A stretch of 64,000 bases of DNA, taken from contig PAUF01000007.1 in NCBI GenBank assembly GCA_002712715.1, positions 246,403 through 310,402 of the forward strand, in the 5' to 3' direction. Under the pieces are notes generated by a model that saw nothing but the letters and a program-made list of their open reading frames with translations, had not been told where the DNA came from and made no database searches. Position 1 is the first letter of the stretch. Every line of letters begins with the position of its first letter. Below are positions 28,792-39,209 of this stretch, piece by piece. Source of the DNA: Flavobacteriales bacterium. Its GTDB lineage: Bacteria; Bacteroidota; Bacteroidia; Flavobacteriales; BACL11. The position numbers and the translations under genes are program-made.

Positions 28792-29541
28792 ATGAATAGA
28801 ACAAATTTCAAAGAATTATTAGATTGTGGAGTCCACTTTGGACATTTAAAGAAAAAGTGGAATCCCGGAATGGCTCCATATGTATTTATGGAAAAAAACG
28901 GTATACATATTATTGATTTAAATAAAACAATAGTTTTGTTAGACGAAGCCGCAGCCGCTATGAAACAAGTGGTTAAATCAGGAAGAAATATTTTATTTGT
29001 AGCTACTAAAAAACAAGCAAAATCCATAGTTGAAGAACATGCAAAATCTGTAAATATGCCTTATATTACAGAGAGATGGCCTGGTGGCTTGCTGACAAAT
29101 TTTTCTACTATTAGAAAATCTATCAAGAAGATGGAGACAATAGATAAGATGATCGAAGATGGAACTATGGATACGTTATCAAAACGAGAAAGATTACAGA
29201 TTTCAAGAACTAGAGAGAAACTAGAGAAAAATTTAGGAAGTATTTCTAAGATGAATCGAATGCCATCAGCTATTTTCATTGTTGATATTAATAAGGAACA
29301 TATTGCAGTTTCCGAAGCGCTTAAATTAGGTATTCCTACTTTTGGAATGGTTGATACAAATTCTAACCCTAATTTAATTAACTACCCTATTCCTTCTAAT
29401 GATGATTCATCTAAGTCAATTTCTAAGATATTATCTACTGTAACTGATGCTATAAAGGAAGGTGTTTCAGAAAGAATAGAGTATAATAATAAACAAAATA
29501 ATCAAAAGAAAAAAGAGGAGAATCCAACTTCTGAAAAATAA
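28792..29541 (+). CDS. rpsB: Ribosomal protein S2 (uS2)
   Basis: A 249-residue small-subunit protein. Signature N-terminus LLDCGVHFGHLKKKWNPGMAPYVF, then ILFVATKKQAKSIV, RWPGGLLTNFSTIRKSI and GIPTFGMVDTNSNP. The acidic/basic C-terminal tail (NKQNNQKKKEENPTSEK) is disordered and clade-variable. Followed by tsf after 28 nt, the universal rpsB-tsf pair. Confidence 0.98.
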   Translation: MNRTNFKELLDCGVHFGHLKKKWNPGMAPYVFMEKNGIHIIDLNKTIVLLDEAAAAMKQVVKSGRNILFVATKKQAKSIVEEHAKSVNMPYITERWPGGLLTNFSTIRKSIKKMETIDKMIEDGTMDTLSKRERLQISRTREKLEKNLGSISKMNRMPSAIFIVDINKEHIAVSEALKLGIPTFGMVDTNSNPNLINYPIPSNDDSSKSISKILSTVTDAIKEGVSERIEYNNKQNNQKKKEENPTSEK

Positions 29542-29569
29542 AATTCAAATAAGATTAAAATCGATTAAA

Positions 29570-30538
29570 ATGGCAGAAATCAAAGCGGTAGATGTAGCAA
29601 AACTTAGAAAACAAACAGGAGCGGGTATGATGGATTGTAAAAAAGCTCTGTTGGAAGCTAATGGTAATTTTGACGAGGCTATTACTGTTCTTAGAAAAAA
29701 AGGACAAAAAGTAGCTGCTCAAAGGGCTGATAGAGATGCTAATGAGGGTATAGCGTTAACTAAAATTAATGAAGATAATACCGCGGGCATTGCAATTGTT
29801 GTTGCATGCGAAACAGATTTTGTTGCTAAGAATATTGAGTTTAAGAAGTTAGCTGATGAGTTTGCAGAAATAGCATTAAATTGTCATTCTAAAGATGCTT
29901 TTTTATCTGCTGATATTCATGGAATGTCTGTGTCAGAAAAGCTTGTTGAACAAACTGGAGTTATAGGTGAAAAGCTTGATATCCCATATTTTGAAAGAGT
30001 AGAAGCGGATTATGTGGGATCATATACTCATGGAATTAAAATTGCTGTTTTAGTAGGATTGAATTCTACCAATGAAGGAGTAGATGTTTTAGCAAAAGAT
30101 TTATCAATGCAAATTGCTTCTATGGGGGCAACTACATTATCTTATTTGGACTTTGATCAATCTTTTCTAGATCAAGAAACTGGAGCTAGAATAGCGGCAA
30201 TTGAAAAAGATAATATCGAATTATCCAGATTAGGAAAAACATTAAAAAATGTTCCAAAATATATATCTATGGCTCAATTATCTGAGGATGTTTTGTCCGA
30301 AGCAAGAAAGTCAATAGAAGATCAATTAAGATTGGAGGGAAAGCCGGAACATATTTGGGATAAGATAATACCTGGAAAAATAGATAGATTTATTTTGGAC
30401 AATACAACATTGGATCAAGAACAATGCTTATTGGATCAAGTTTATATTAAGGACGAAAGTATTAATGTTCGATCTTATATAGAAACTTATGGATCAGAGC
30501 TTAAAGTTAAAGGGTTTAAAAGAGTTTCCTTAGGATAG
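29570..30538 (+). CDS. tsf: Elongation factor Ts
   Basis: A 322-residue guanine-nucleotide exchange factor for EF-Tu. The N-terminal UBA-like module VAKLRKQTGAGMMDCKKALLEANGNFDEAI and the core ACETDFVAKNIEFKKLADEF (contacts EF-Tu) are intact. It is longer than the E. coli protein because of extra sequence in the second core subdomain (about 195-270), as in other Bacteroidota. Confidence 0.97.
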   Translation: MAEIKAVDVAKLRKQTGAGMMDCKKALLEANGNFDEAITVLRKKGQKVAAQRADRDANEGIALTKINEDNTAGIAIVVACETDFVAKNIEFKKLADEFAEIALNCHSKDAFLSADIHGMSVSEKLVEQTGVIGEKLDIPYFERVEADYVGSYTHGIKIAVLVGLNSTNEGVDVLAKDLSMQIASMGATTLSYLDFDQSFLDQETGARIAAIEKDNIELSRLGKTLKNVPKYISMAQLSEDVLSEARKSIEDQLRLEGKPEHIWDKIIPGKIDRFILDNTTLDQEQCLLDQVYIKDESINVRSYIETYGSELKVKGFKRVSLG

Positions 30539-30594
30539 TAATTCTATTTTTTCATATCTTAATAATTTTATATTAATCATGTCATCCTTTTGTA

Positions 30595-30602
30595 TATCTT
30601 TG
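30595..30602 (+). promoter_or_regulatory. -7 promoter element TATCTTTG for pyrH-frr
   Basis: TAnnTTTG 20 nt upstream of the pyrH ATG, in the 84-nt gap after tsf. Suggests pyrH-frr is transcribed separately from tsf. Confidence 0.6.
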
Positions 30603-30622
30603 TATTATTAATACAGATACTT

Positions 30623-31330
30623 ATGAAGTACAATAGGATCCTTTTAAAATTAAGCGGTGAAGCTTTGATGGGTAGTAAGGAGTATGGTATTGATTCTGAT
30701 CGGTTATCACAGTATGCAAGTGAAATTAAAGAGATAGTTAATGATGGTGTTCAGGTTGCTATTGTAATAGGTGGCGGAAATATTTATAGAGGTATTCAGT
30801 CTGAGGGAGCGGGTTTTGATAGAGTTCAGGGCGATTATATGGGGATGTTAGCTACTATAATTAATGGAATGGCTTTGCAATCTGCCTTAGAAAAGATAAA
30901 CGTTGAAACTCGTCTTTTAACTGCTATAAGAATGGAACAAGTAGCTGAACCATTTATCAGAAGAAAATCTACTAGACATCTAGATAAAGGTAGAGTTGTT
31001 ATTTTTGGTGGAGGAACTGGAAATCCTTATTTTACTACTGATACAGCTGCCGCCTTGAGGGCGATAGAAATAGAATCAGATATTATTTTAAAAGGCACAA
31101 GAGTTGATGGGATATTTACATCAGATCCTGAAAAAGATCCAACTGCATCAATGTATAGTAATATTTCATTTGATGAGGTTTTTCAAAAAGAATTAAATGT
31201 TATGGATTTAACAGCTTTTACATTATGTAAAGAGAATAATTTGCCTATTAGAGTATTTAATATGAATGTAAAAGGTAATTTAATGAAAGTTTGTTTAGGA
31301 GATAATATTGGAACAATAGTTAAATTTTAA
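30623..31330 (+). CDS. pyrH: Uridylate kinase (UMP kinase)
   Basis: A 235-residue amino-acid-kinase-fold enzyme making UDP from UMP. Visible: [12 protein letters not shown] (ATP loop), [30 protein letters not shown], and [20 protein letters not shown]. The start at 30623 is preferred over an in-frame codon at 30590, which would place part of the promoter box within the reading frame. frr lies 7 nt downstream. Confidence 0.96.
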   Translation: MKYNRILLKLSGEALMGSKEYGIDSDRLSQYASEIKEIVNDGVQVAIVIGGGNIYRGIQSEGAGFDRVQGDYMGMLATIINGMALQSALEKINVETRLLTAIRMEQVAEPFIRRKSTRHLDKGRVVIFGGGTGNPYFTTDTAAALRAIEIESDIILKGTRVDGIFTSDPEKDPTASMYSNISFDEVFQKELNVMDLTAFTLCKENNLPIRVFNMNVKGNLMKVCLGDNIGTIVKF

Positions 31331-31337
31331 TAATTAT

Positions 31338-31901
31338 ATGGAAGAAGAAATAGAATTAATTTTAGAGCTATCTAAAGAACAAATGTTGGAATCGATTGGT
31401 CGTTTAGATACTGTTTTGTCTAAAATAAGAGCGGGGAAAGCAAGTCCTAATATGTTATCTTCAATAAAGATTGATTATTATGGAGCTTTAACTCCTCTAT
31501 CCCAAATGTCAAATATAAATACACCAGATTCTCAAACTATTTCTATTCAGCCTTTTGATAAAAGTGTAATGGAAGATATAGAGAAAGCAATCTCACAAGC
31601 CGATTTAGGACTTAATCCAATGAACAACGGGGAGTTAATTATGATTAACGTTCCATCTCTAACTGAAGAGAGAAGACGAGATTTGGTAAGACAAGTAAAG
31701 TCCGAATCAGAAAACGCTAAGGTTAGTATTAGAAATTCTCGTCAAAAAGCAAATGATGAGATTAAAAAATTATTGAAAGACAATCTTTCAGAGGACATGG
31801 CAAGAAATACTGAGGAGATGATACAAGATTTAACTAATGAGTATACACGCCTTGTTGATAAGCGCTTTGATGATAAAGAAAAAGATATAATGACTATCTA
31901 A
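31338..31901 (+). CDS. frr: Ribosome recycling factor
   Basis: A 187-residue RRF that splits post-termination ribosomes with EF-G. Typical motifs: LDTVLSKIRAGKASPNML, the VPSLTEERRRDLVRQVK hinge region, and the C-terminal helix with ARNTEEMIQDLTNEYTRLVDK. The classical order pyrH-frr is kept. The RND-type exporter gene starts 15 nt downstream. Confidence 0.97.
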   Translation: MEEEIELILELSKEQMLESIGRLDTVLSKIRAGKASPNMLSSIKIDYYGALTPLSQMSNINTPDSQTISIQPFDKSVMEDIEKAISQADLGLNPMNNGELIMINVPSLTEERRRDLVRQVKSESENAKVSIRNSRQKANDEIKKLLKDNLSEDMARNTEEMIQDLTNEYTRLVDKRFDDKEKDIMTI

Positions 31902-31916
31902 TAGCGTTTATAAATT

Positions 31917-34592
31917 ATGCTAAAATTTTCAGACATAATTTTAAAGCACAGGAAACTAAACATTATTTTATTATCCTTAATAACTATTATAATGTGTTTT
32001 TTTGCTTACCCCCCAAAATTTGCATATAAAATGGCTCAGTTACTTCCTGATAAAAATGAAGTAAACATTCAATTCCAAGAGTATATTGATGAATTTGGAG
32101 AAAATAATACTATTGTGATTGCTGTTCAGGATAGTGGTTTCTTCCAGAGAGAAAACCTATTAAATTGGCACTTCTTGACTAACGAAATCGAACTGTTAAA
32201 GAAAAAAAAGTATACATTTTTAGATGATAATAATCATGTTAATTCTGCCTATGGTATTGAATCTGTACTCAGTATAACTAACGCATATATATTGCAAAAA
32301 GAAGACACAGTTTACTATAAAAAAACTTTAAATGCGGAGGATTTACAAATAGACGATTCTATACATTTCAACAAATTCGATTCACTAAGTGAATTGGAGA
32401 TTAGAAAATTAATTGATTATAAAATAATAATTGTTGATAGTACTTTTATGTATAGACCTGCTTTATGGTACAGTCCAAAATATAATCAAAATGAGTTAGA
32501 TTCAGCAAGTCAAGAGTTTCATAGACACATGATCTACAAAGACATGTTGTTCAGACAAGAGTCAAATTCATCTATAATGATTATTCAATTGAATGACACT
32601 GTAGTTGCTAACAAGTCTCGAGAAAAAGTAGTTGAGGATATTGAAAGTTTGGGAGAAAAATATGAAAATGTAATGAACTTACAAAATGATAATAAAAATA
32701 TTGATTTAAAGTATTCTGGATTACCATACTTGAGAATCAAATACTCTCAAGATGTTAAACAAGAGGTTTCATTTTTTATCATGCTTACTCTTATATCTAC
32801 TCTGATAATTTTATTTGTCTTCTTCAGGTCTATACAACCTACATTGATATCAATGGTAGTAGTGATTTTAGGTGTAATTTATTCATTTGGAATTACCGGT
32901 ATTCTTCAAAATTTATTTAATGGCTATGAAATTAATGCCTTAACTGCGTTAATACCCCCTGTTATTATAGTTATCGGGATACCTAATTGTATATTCTTGA
33001 TTAATAAATATCATACAGAATATAAAAAATCCAAGGATAAGATACTTTCTATAAAAATTATGACTAATAAAATAGGAAATATCACTTTACTAACTAATTT
33101 AACTACAGCAGCTGGTTTTGCTGCATTTACTTTAACTGATAGTATATCACTGCAGGAATTCGGTTTAGTTGCCGCGTTAAGTATATTGACTATATATGTT
33201 ATTTCTTTACTCATTATACCTATATTTTTCTCTTTTATTAAAGATCCAAAATTGAATCAGGTTAAACATTTAGATAAGAAATGGATTAATAAATGTATTG
33301 ATGTTCTTTCTAAATGGGTATTAAGCAATAGAAGGAGTGTATATTTATTTACATTGTTGATTACATTATTAGGAATTATTGGTATGCTAATGATTAAAAC
33401 GACAGGAAATATAACAGATGATATTTCTAGAGAAGGAGATCTGTATAAGGATTTGCAATTTTTTGAGGATAATTTTTCTGGAGTTATGCCTGTTGAAATT
33501 ATAATACAGCCTAAGGATACTACTGGAATTTTCTTAAATAAATCTTTTATGAGGAAGGTTGAGATATTGCAAGACTCATTGATTAATTTTAATGACAAGG
33601 TGTTTTCGAAACCATTTTCAGATATTGAGTTAATTAAGTACGCTTACCAAATTTATAATAATAGTGATCCAAATTTTTATTCTCTACCGCTACCAAAGAA
33701 TAATTTGCATGATCGTCCTCATAATATGAAAATAGGAAGATTTTACGATCATTTAAAAACTCAGATTAAAGAAAATAAAAATCAAGAGTCAATTTTTTTT
33801 AAATTAGGCCTGCATGATTCAAGATCTTCAAAAACTCGTATATCATTTAGAATGAAAGATGTAGAGTCTCCAGAAATGGATATTATTTTAAATAATTTGA
33901 GGCCTATTATAGACTCTACTTTTAATTTTACATCAAAAAACGATAGTAAGAAAGATTATGATATTCATCTTACTGGAAGCAGTAGAGTTTTTTTAGAAGG
34001 AACAAAATTTTTAGCAGGTAATTTAGTTAGAAGTTTAAGTATGGTAATGTTGTTGATTGCCTTATTTATGGCGTGGATGTTTCGCTCATACAAAATGGTA
34101 TTAATTTCATTATTACCAAATATCATTCCTTTGATAATTACTGCAGGAATCATGGGATATGCTGGAATACCAATAAAGCCATCTACTATTTTAGTTTTTA
34201 GTGTAGCTTTTGGAATTTCTGTAGATGATACAATTCATTTTCTTGCAAAATATAGGCAGGAGTTGATTTCTAGCAATTGGAATATTAGAACCTCGGTTTT
34301 TAACTCTTTGAAAGAAACAGGAGTAAGTATGATATATACATCAATAGTTTTATTTTTTGGTTTCTTCGTCTTTGTTGCATCAGATTTTGGAGGTACTGTT
34401 GCATTAGGATTGTTAGTGTCTATTACGTTATTTGTTGCAATGTTAACAAATTTGGTTATATTACCATCATTATTGTTATCATTAGAAAAATCTATTACAA
34501 ATAAAGCATTTAGAGAGCCATTAATTGATATTTTTGATGAGGAAGAAGATATAGAGTTGTCAGAGTTAAAGATTAAAAACAAAAAATCATGA
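31917..34592 (+). CDS. RND/MMPL-family membrane exporter
   Basis: An 891-residue protein with two similar halves, as in the RND superfamily: helix 1 (about 15-33), a large periplasmic loop, a helix bundle (283-440) with the sterol-sensing-like stretch; then helix 7 (about 472-495), a second loop and bundle (700-870) with [16 protein letters not shown], the acidic relay residues in the membrane. It resembles the hydrophobe/lipid exporter branch (MmpL/HpnN/Patched-like) rather than AcrB, and no periplasmic adaptor is near. Lies 15 nt after frr and overlaps rfbA by 4 nt. Lipid or isoprenoid cargo is a guess from the prenyl synthase two genes later. Confidence 0.85.
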   Translation: MLKFSDIILKHRKLNIILLSLITIIMCFFAYPPKFAYKMAQLLPDKNEVNIQFQEYIDEFGENNTIVIAVQDSGFFQRENLLNWHFLTNEIELLKKKKYTFLDDNNHVNSAYGIESVLSITNAYILQKEDTVYYKKTLNAEDLQIDDSIHFNKFDSLSELEIRKLIDYKIIIVDSTFMYRPALWYSPKYNQNELDSASQEFHRHMIYKDMLFRQESNSSIMIIQLNDTVVANKSREKVVEDIESLGEKYENVMNLQNDNKNIDLKYSGLPYLRIKYSQDVKQEVSFFIMLTLISTLIILFVFFRSIQPTLISMVVVILGVIYSFGITGILQNLFNGYEINALTALIPPVIIVIGIPNCIFLINKYHTEYKKSKDKILSIKIMTNKIGNITLLTNLTTAAGFAAFTLTDSISLQEFGLVAALSILTIYVISLLIIPIFFSFIKDPKLNQVKHLDKKWINKCIDVLSKWVLSNRRSVYLFTLLITLLGIIGMLMIKTTGNITDDISREGDLYKDLQFFEDNFSGVMPVEIIIQPKDTTGIFLNKSFMRKVEILQDSLINFNDKVFSKPFSDIELIKYAYQIYNNSDPNFYSLPLPKNNLHDRPHNMKIGRFYDHLKTQIKENKNQESIFFKLGLHDSRSSKTRISFRMKDVESPEMDIILNNLRPIIDSTFNFTSKNDSKKDYDIHLTGSSRVFLEGTKFLAGNLVRSLSMVMLLIALFMAWMFRSYKMVLISLLPNIIPLIITAGIMGYAGIPIKPSTILVFSVAFGISVDDTIHFLAKYRQELISSNWNIRTSVFNSLKETGVSMIYTSIVLFFGFFVFVASDFGGTVALGLLVSITLFVAMLTNLVILPSLLLSLEKSITNKAFREPLIDIFDEEEDIELSELKIKNKKS

Positions 34593-35446
34593 AGGGAATT
34601 ATTTTAGCCGGAGGTTCGGGTACTAGATTACATCCACTCACATTAGCTATGAGTAAACAAATGATGCCTATATATGATAAACCAATGATTTACTATCCGC
34701 TAACAACGCTTATATATTCTGGAATTAATGAAATACTAATTATATCAACGCCAGAAGACCTTCCAAGATTTGAACAATTGTTAGGAGATGGAAGTGATAT
34801 TGGATGTTCATTTAGTTATAAGGTACAAAATAACCCTAATGGATTAGCTCAAGCATTTATTATAGGAGAAGATTTTATAGGTAACGATAAAGTCTGTTTA
34901 ATATTAGGAGATAATATTTTTCAAATGAAGATAGCTACTTTAGCAGATTGTAAAAATGTTCATGGTGGAATTGTATTTGGTTATCATGTTCATGATCCAG
35001 AAAGATATGGAGTAGTTGAATTTGACAAAAATTATCGTGCAATATCACTAGAGGAGAAGCCTATTCACCCAAAATCAAGTTATGCGGTTCCTGGTTTATA
35101 TTATTATGACAATTCTGTAATTGATATTGCTAAAAATATTAAGCCTTCAAAAAGAGGAGAATATGAAATAACTGACGTTAATAAAGTATTTTTGGCAAAG
35201 GGAGATCTGGAAGTAAAGATTCTTGGGCGAGGATCTGTATGGCTTGATACAGGGACATTTGCGTCATTAATGCAAGCAAATCAATATGTACAAGTTATAG
35301 AAGAAAGACAGGGTAGAAAGGTTGGGTGTATAGAAGAGGCTGCTTATAGAATGGGATATATTGACAAATTACAATTAATTCATTTATCAGAAAAATTATC
35401 TAAGAGCGGATATGGTAAATATTTACAAAGTTTAGTTGATAAATAA
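34589..35446 (+). CDS. rfbA: Glucose-1-phosphate thymidylyltransferase
   Basis: A 285-residue nucleotidyltransferase making dTDP-glucose, the entry to dTDP-rhamnose and related sugars. Signature [16 protein letters not shown] (3-18), [25 protein letters not shown] and [16 protein letters not shown]. Start overlaps the exporter stop by 4 nt (ATGA). rfbB, C and D are not here, so the rest of the pathway must be elsewhere. Confidence 0.95.
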   Translation: MKGIILAGGSGTRLHPLTLAMSKQMMPIYDKPMIYYPLTTLIYSGINEILIISTPEDLPRFEQLLGDGSDIGCSFSYKVQNNPNGLAQAFIIGEDFIGNDKVCLILGDNIFQMKIATLADCKNVHGGIVFGYHVHDPERYGVVEFDKNYRAISLEEKPIHPKSSYAVPGLYYYDNSVIDIAKNIKPSKRGEYEITDVNKVFLAKGDLEVKILGRGSVWLDTGTFASLMQANQYVQVIEERQGRKVGCIEEAAYRMGYIDKLQLIHLSEKLSKSGYGKYLQSLVDK

Positions 35447-36405
35447 TGAGAACATATACTCAAATATTTAATTTGATCAATAATAAGAGTAAAGAAATAA
35501 TTTTTCCAAATTCACCCGCTAACCTTTACGATCCAATTAGGTATTTTCTTTTAGATGGAGGAAAGAGAATACGCCCTGTTTTGACTTTACTTTCTCATCA
35601 AATTTTTTCAGATGATTTGGAAAAATCTATTCTTCCCTCACTAGGAATTGAGTTTTTTCATAACTTCACATTAATTCATGATGATATTATGGATAAAGCG
35701 CCCGTAAGAAGAGGAAAAAAAACTATCCATAGAAAATGGAACAAAAACATTGCGATACTAGCAGGAGACTCAGTGTTAGTTCACTCATATGATTTGTTAA
35801 GAAATGTTAGGAAGGATTGTTTAAACGAGGTTTTATCTGAGTTTAATAAGGCTGCAAAGAAAGTATGTGAAGGTCAGCAGATGGATATGGATTTTGAATG
35901 TTTAAAAGTAGTAAGTGAAAATGAGTATTTGAAGATGATCGAATATAAGACAGCTGTTCTAATCGCTATATCGTTAAAAATTGGAGCTATCAATGGAGGA
36001 GCTACCAAGTCTGAAGCGGAAAACTTATATGATTTTGGTATTAATATGGGCTTATCTTTTCAAATTAAGGATGATTTGCTAGATATTTTTGGTCAGAGTA
36101 ATAAAATTGGAAAACAGATTGGAGGAGATATTTTGTCTGCAAAAAAAACTATATTATACGTGCGCGCTCTAGAAATAGCAGATGTTAAAACCAGAAAAAA
36201 AATGATTGATATCTATCATGGAAGTCATGGTACAAAAGTTGAAGAAATTAAAGACATATATGAATCTTTGAAAATTGAATATGAAGTTCAAAATACAATG
36301 AATTATTTTCATAAAAAAGCAATGAGATCCTTAGATAAAATTCAAACCGTAAAAAAAAATGAACTTGTTAGATTTATTGAAGAAATCAATAATCGCATTG
36401 TATAA
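35446..36405 (+). CDS. Trans-polyprenyl diphosphate synthase (long-chain, IspA/IspB family)
   Basis: A 319-residue head-to-tail prenyltransferase. First Asp-rich motif DDIMDKAPVRRG with Arg-Arg, second Asp-rich motif DDLLD (QIKDDLLDIFG), and GGKRIRPVLTLLS near the N-terminus. Product chain length (farnesyl/geranylgeranyl for carotenoids or octaprenyl/heptaprenyl for menaquinone) is not clear from the sequence. Its start shares one base with the rfbA stop. A terminator-like hairpin follows directly. Confidence 0.9.
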   Translation: MRTYTQIFNLINNKSKEIIFPNSPANLYDPIRYFLLDGGKRIRPVLTLLSHQIFSDDLEKSILPSLGIEFFHNFTLIHDDIMDKAPVRRGKKTIHRKWNKNIAILAGDSVLVHSYDLLRNVRKDCLNEVLSEFNKAAKKVCEGQQMDMDFECLKVVSENEYLKMIEYKTAVLIAISLKIGAINGGATKSEAENLYDFGINMGLSFQIKDDLLDIFGQSNKIGKQIGGDILSAKKTILYVRALEIADVKTRKKMIDIYHGSHGTKVEEIKDIYESLKIEYEVQNTMNYFHKKAMRSLDKIQTVKKNELVRFIEEINNRIV

Positions 36406-36406
36406 A

Positions 36407-36436
36407 TTTTAAAAATTCCATTTTGAATTTTTAAAA
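36407..36436 (+). terminator. AT-rich hairpin after the polyprenyl synthase gene
   Basis: TTTTAAAAATTC (36407-36418) and GAATTTTTAAAA (36425-36436) form a perfect 12-bp stem with a 6-nt loop (CATTTT), starting 2 nt after the stop codon. The stem is weak (AT-rich) but well placed to end the exporter-rfbA-prenyl synthase transcript before the sucA promoter. Confidence 0.45.
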
Positions 36437-36467
36437 ATAAAATGCTGTTATATTTATTAAAAATGGA

Positions 36468-36475
36468 TAATTTTG
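36468..36475 (+). promoter_or_regulatory. -7 promoter element TAATTTTG for sucA-sucB
   Basis: TAnnTTTG 21 nt upstream of the sucA ATG, after the hairpin at 36407. Confidence 0.6.
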
Positions 36476-36496
36476 CATTCAAATTTATAAGTTATA

Positions 36497-39199
36497 ATGG
36501 ATAAATTTTCATACCTAGGCTCAGTTCATTCAAGCATGATAGAGGACATGTATTCGAAATACCTGTCGGAACCAACAAGTGTTTCGGAGGAATGGGGGAG
36601 TTTCTTTAAAGGATATGAATTTGGAAAAGAGGTCTATGGAGATGAATTACCTCAGTCTTTCCACAAAGAGTTTAAGATAATTAATTTAATAGATTCTTAT
36701 AGGAAAAGAGGTCATCTTTTTACAAAGACAAATCCTGTAAGAGACCGAAGAAAATATACACCTTCTTTAGATTTTAAAAATTTTGGTTTAGAGGAGAATG
36801 ATTTGGATAAGGAATTTCAGGCTGGAGAAGAAATAGGAATAGGAACTGCAAAGTTATCTGAAATAATTTCTCATTTGGATCAAGTATACTGTCAGTCTAT
36901 AGGAATAGAATATATGTACATTCCAAACCCTGAGGAAATAGATTGGATTAAAAGACAGTTGCATACAAATACAAATACTCGGACATTCTCGGTTAGTCAG
37001 AAAAAGCATATTTTACATAAATTAAATCAGGCTGTAGCATTTGAAAATTTTCTTCATAAAAAGTTTGTTGGACAGAAAAGATTTTCATTAGAAGGAGCTG
37101 AATCATTGATACCTGCTTTAGATGAGTTAGTTGAGCATAGTTCTAATTTTGGAGTTGATGAGTTCGTAATGGGAATGGCTCATAGGGGAAGATTAAATGT
37201 GCTTGCAAATATTTTTAACAAAACATATAAAGATATTTTTTCTGAGTTTGAAGGTAAATTATATGAAAATGAAGATGTCTCTGGCGATGTTAAGTATCAT
37301 AATGGAGAAACATCTATACAAACATGTTCGAACGGTAACAAGATAAAATTAAGCTTATCTCCAAATCCATCTCATTTGGAAGCTGTTGACCCAGTAGTTC
37401 AGGGGATAACTCGCGCTAAAATTGATGAAATGTATAGCTCTGATACAAGTAAAGTGGTGCCAATTATGATACATGGGGACTCTGCTTTGGCAGGTCAAGG
37501 AGTAGTTTATGAAGTGGTTCAAATGGCTAATTTGAAAGGATATAGTGTTGGAGGAACCATTCATATTGTTGTAAATAATCAGGTTGGTTTTACAACAAAT
37601 TATTTAGATGCTCGATCTAGTATATATTGCACTGACGTAGCTAAGGTAACCTTGTCTCCAGTATTCCATGTGAATGGAGATGATGTTGAGGCTGTTGTTC
37701 ATGCATTAAAAATCGCTGTAGAATACAGACAGGAGTTTAAAAAAGATGTTTTTATTGACTTACTTTGTTATAGAAAGTATGGTCATAATGAAGGAGATGA
37801 ACCAAGATTTACTCAGCCTAAGCTATATAATTTAATTTCAAAGCATCCAAACCCTAGAGAGATTTATAAACAAAAACTTTTAAAAGAAGGTGTTGTTGAA
37901 TCTAGTATTATAAATGATTCAGAACAAGAATTTCAGTCTTTGTTACAAGATCGTTTTGATGAAGCAAAAGAAATAAAAAAAGCGAAAATAACCCCATTTT
38001 TAGAAAATGAATGGAGATCAATTAATAAGACAGATTCATTTGAATTCGAAAACATTTTGGATACAGGATGTGAAGAAAAAAAATTAATGGCAATTTCAAA
38101 AGTTTTATATGAAGACCCACAATCTGATAAATTATTCAAAAAACTACAGAGATTACTAAAAGACAAAGTCAAGTTAATAGGTGAGGATAAATTTGATTGG
38201 TCTATAGCTGAGTCATTATCATACGCTACTTTATTAAAGGAGGGTTTTAACATTAGAATAAGCGGTCAGGATGTGGAGCGAGGAACTTTTTCTCATAGGC
38301 ATGCAAAATTAAAATTAGAAGTTTCGGAGGAATCTATTGTTCCATTAGATAAAATATCAGAAGATTCTAATTTTAGCATCTATAATTCTCATTTATCAGA
38401 GTATGGGGTGTTAGGATTTGAATATGGATATTCTATTACAACGCCAAATACGTTAACAATATGGGAAGCTCAATTTGGTGATTTTGCAAATGGTGCTCAG
38501 ATAATGATAGATCAATTTATCTCATGCGCTGAAGATAAGTGGATGTTAATGAGTGGACTTGTAATGTTGCTTCCTCATGGATATGAAGGTCAGGGGGCAG
38601 AGCATTCTTCAGCTAGAGTAGAAAGGTTTTTACAATTATGTGCTGGATATAATATAGAAGTAGCAAATTGTACTACTCCAGCAAATTTTTTCCATTTGAT
38701 AAGGAGACAGGTAAAAAGAAATTACAGAAAACCACTAGTAGTTTTTACTCCTAAAAGTTTACTTAGGCATCCAAAATGTATTTCTTCTATTTCGGATTTT
38801 AATATTGGTAAAAGTTTTAAACATATTATTGATGATGATTTAAATATAAAAAATCCTCATAAGTTAATATTTTGCACTGGAAAAATTTATTATGAAGCGA
38901 TAGAAATGAGATCCTTGTTAGGCGTTATTGATATTGCTATAATTAGAATTGAGCAATTATATCCTATTGATATGAAAGAAATATTAAGATTAATTTCAAA
39001 ATATAATTCTAAATCAATTGTTTGGTTGCAGGAAGAGCCAGAGAATATGGGAGCGTGGAGTTTTATTTTACGGTCTTTTATCTCGAAGGGAATTAATATT
39101 AGTTTAGTTTCAAGAAAAGCTTCAGCGGCAACCGCTTCAGGTTCAAGTAAAACCTCCGAAGTTGAGCAAAATGAATTATTAAATCAAGTTTTTAATTAA
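36497..39199 (+). CDS. sucA: 2-oxoglutarate dehydrogenase E1 component
   Basis: A 900-residue thiamine-diphosphate enzyme, the decarboxylating subunit of the 2-oxoglutarate dehydrogenase complex of the TCA cycle. Visible: N-terminal E2-binding helix (SYLGSVHSSMIEDMYSKYL), GMAHRGRLNVLANI, the cofactor-binding block HGDSALAGQGVVYEV, GYRKYGHNEGDEP-like stretch (CYRKYGHNEGDEPRFTQP) and LPHGYEGQGAEHSSARVER. Length is normal. sucB follows 10 nt downstream. Confidence 0.97.
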   Translation: MDKFSYLGSVHSSMIEDMYSKYLSEPTSVSEEWGSFFKGYEFGKEVYGDELPQSFHKEFKIINLIDSYRKRGHLFTKTNPVRDRRKYTPSLDFKNFGLEENDLDKEFQAGEEIGIGTAKLSEIISHLDQVYCQSIGIEYMYIPNPEEIDWIKRQLHTNTNTRTFSVSQKKHILHKLNQAVAFENFLHKKFVGQKRFSLEGAESLIPALDELVEHSSNFGVDEFVMGMAHRGRLNVLANIFNKTYKDIFSEFEGKLYENEDVSGDVKYHNGETSIQTCSNGNKIKLSLSPNPSHLEAVDPVVQGITRAKIDEMYSSDTSKVVPIMIHGDSALAGQGVVYEVVQMANLKGYSVGGTIHIVVNNQVGFTTNYLDARSSIYCTDVAKVTLSPVFHVNGDDVEAVVHALKIAVEYRQEFKKDVFIDLLCYRKYGHNEGDEPRFTQPKLYNLISKHPNPREIYKQKLLKEGVVESSIINDSEQEFQSLLQDRFDEAKEIKKAKITPFLENEWRSINKTDSFEFENILDTGCEEKKLMAISKVLYEDPQSDKLFKKLQRLLKDKVKLIGEDKFDWSIAESLSYATLLKEGFNIRISGQDVERGTFSHRHAKLKLEVSEESIVPLDKISEDSNFSIYNSHLSEYGVLGFEYGYSITTPNTLTIWEAQFGDFANGAQIMIDQFISCAEDKWMLMSGLVMLLPHGYEGQGAEHSSARVERFLQLCAGYNIEVANCTTPANFFHLIRRQVKRNYRKPLVVFTPKSLLRHPKCISSISDFNIGKSFKHIIDDDLNIKNPHKLIFCTGKIYYEAIEMRSLLGVIDIAIIRIEQLYPIDMKEILRLISKYNSKSIVWLQEEPENMGAWSFILRSFISKGINISLVSRKASAATASGSSKTSEVEQNELLNQVFN

Positions 39200-39209
39200 T
39201 ACTATTTAG

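Noticed and set aside
30539-30590. Possible terminator after tsf (ATAG...CTAT followed by T-run)
   Set aside because: The stem is only 4 bp; too weak to support.
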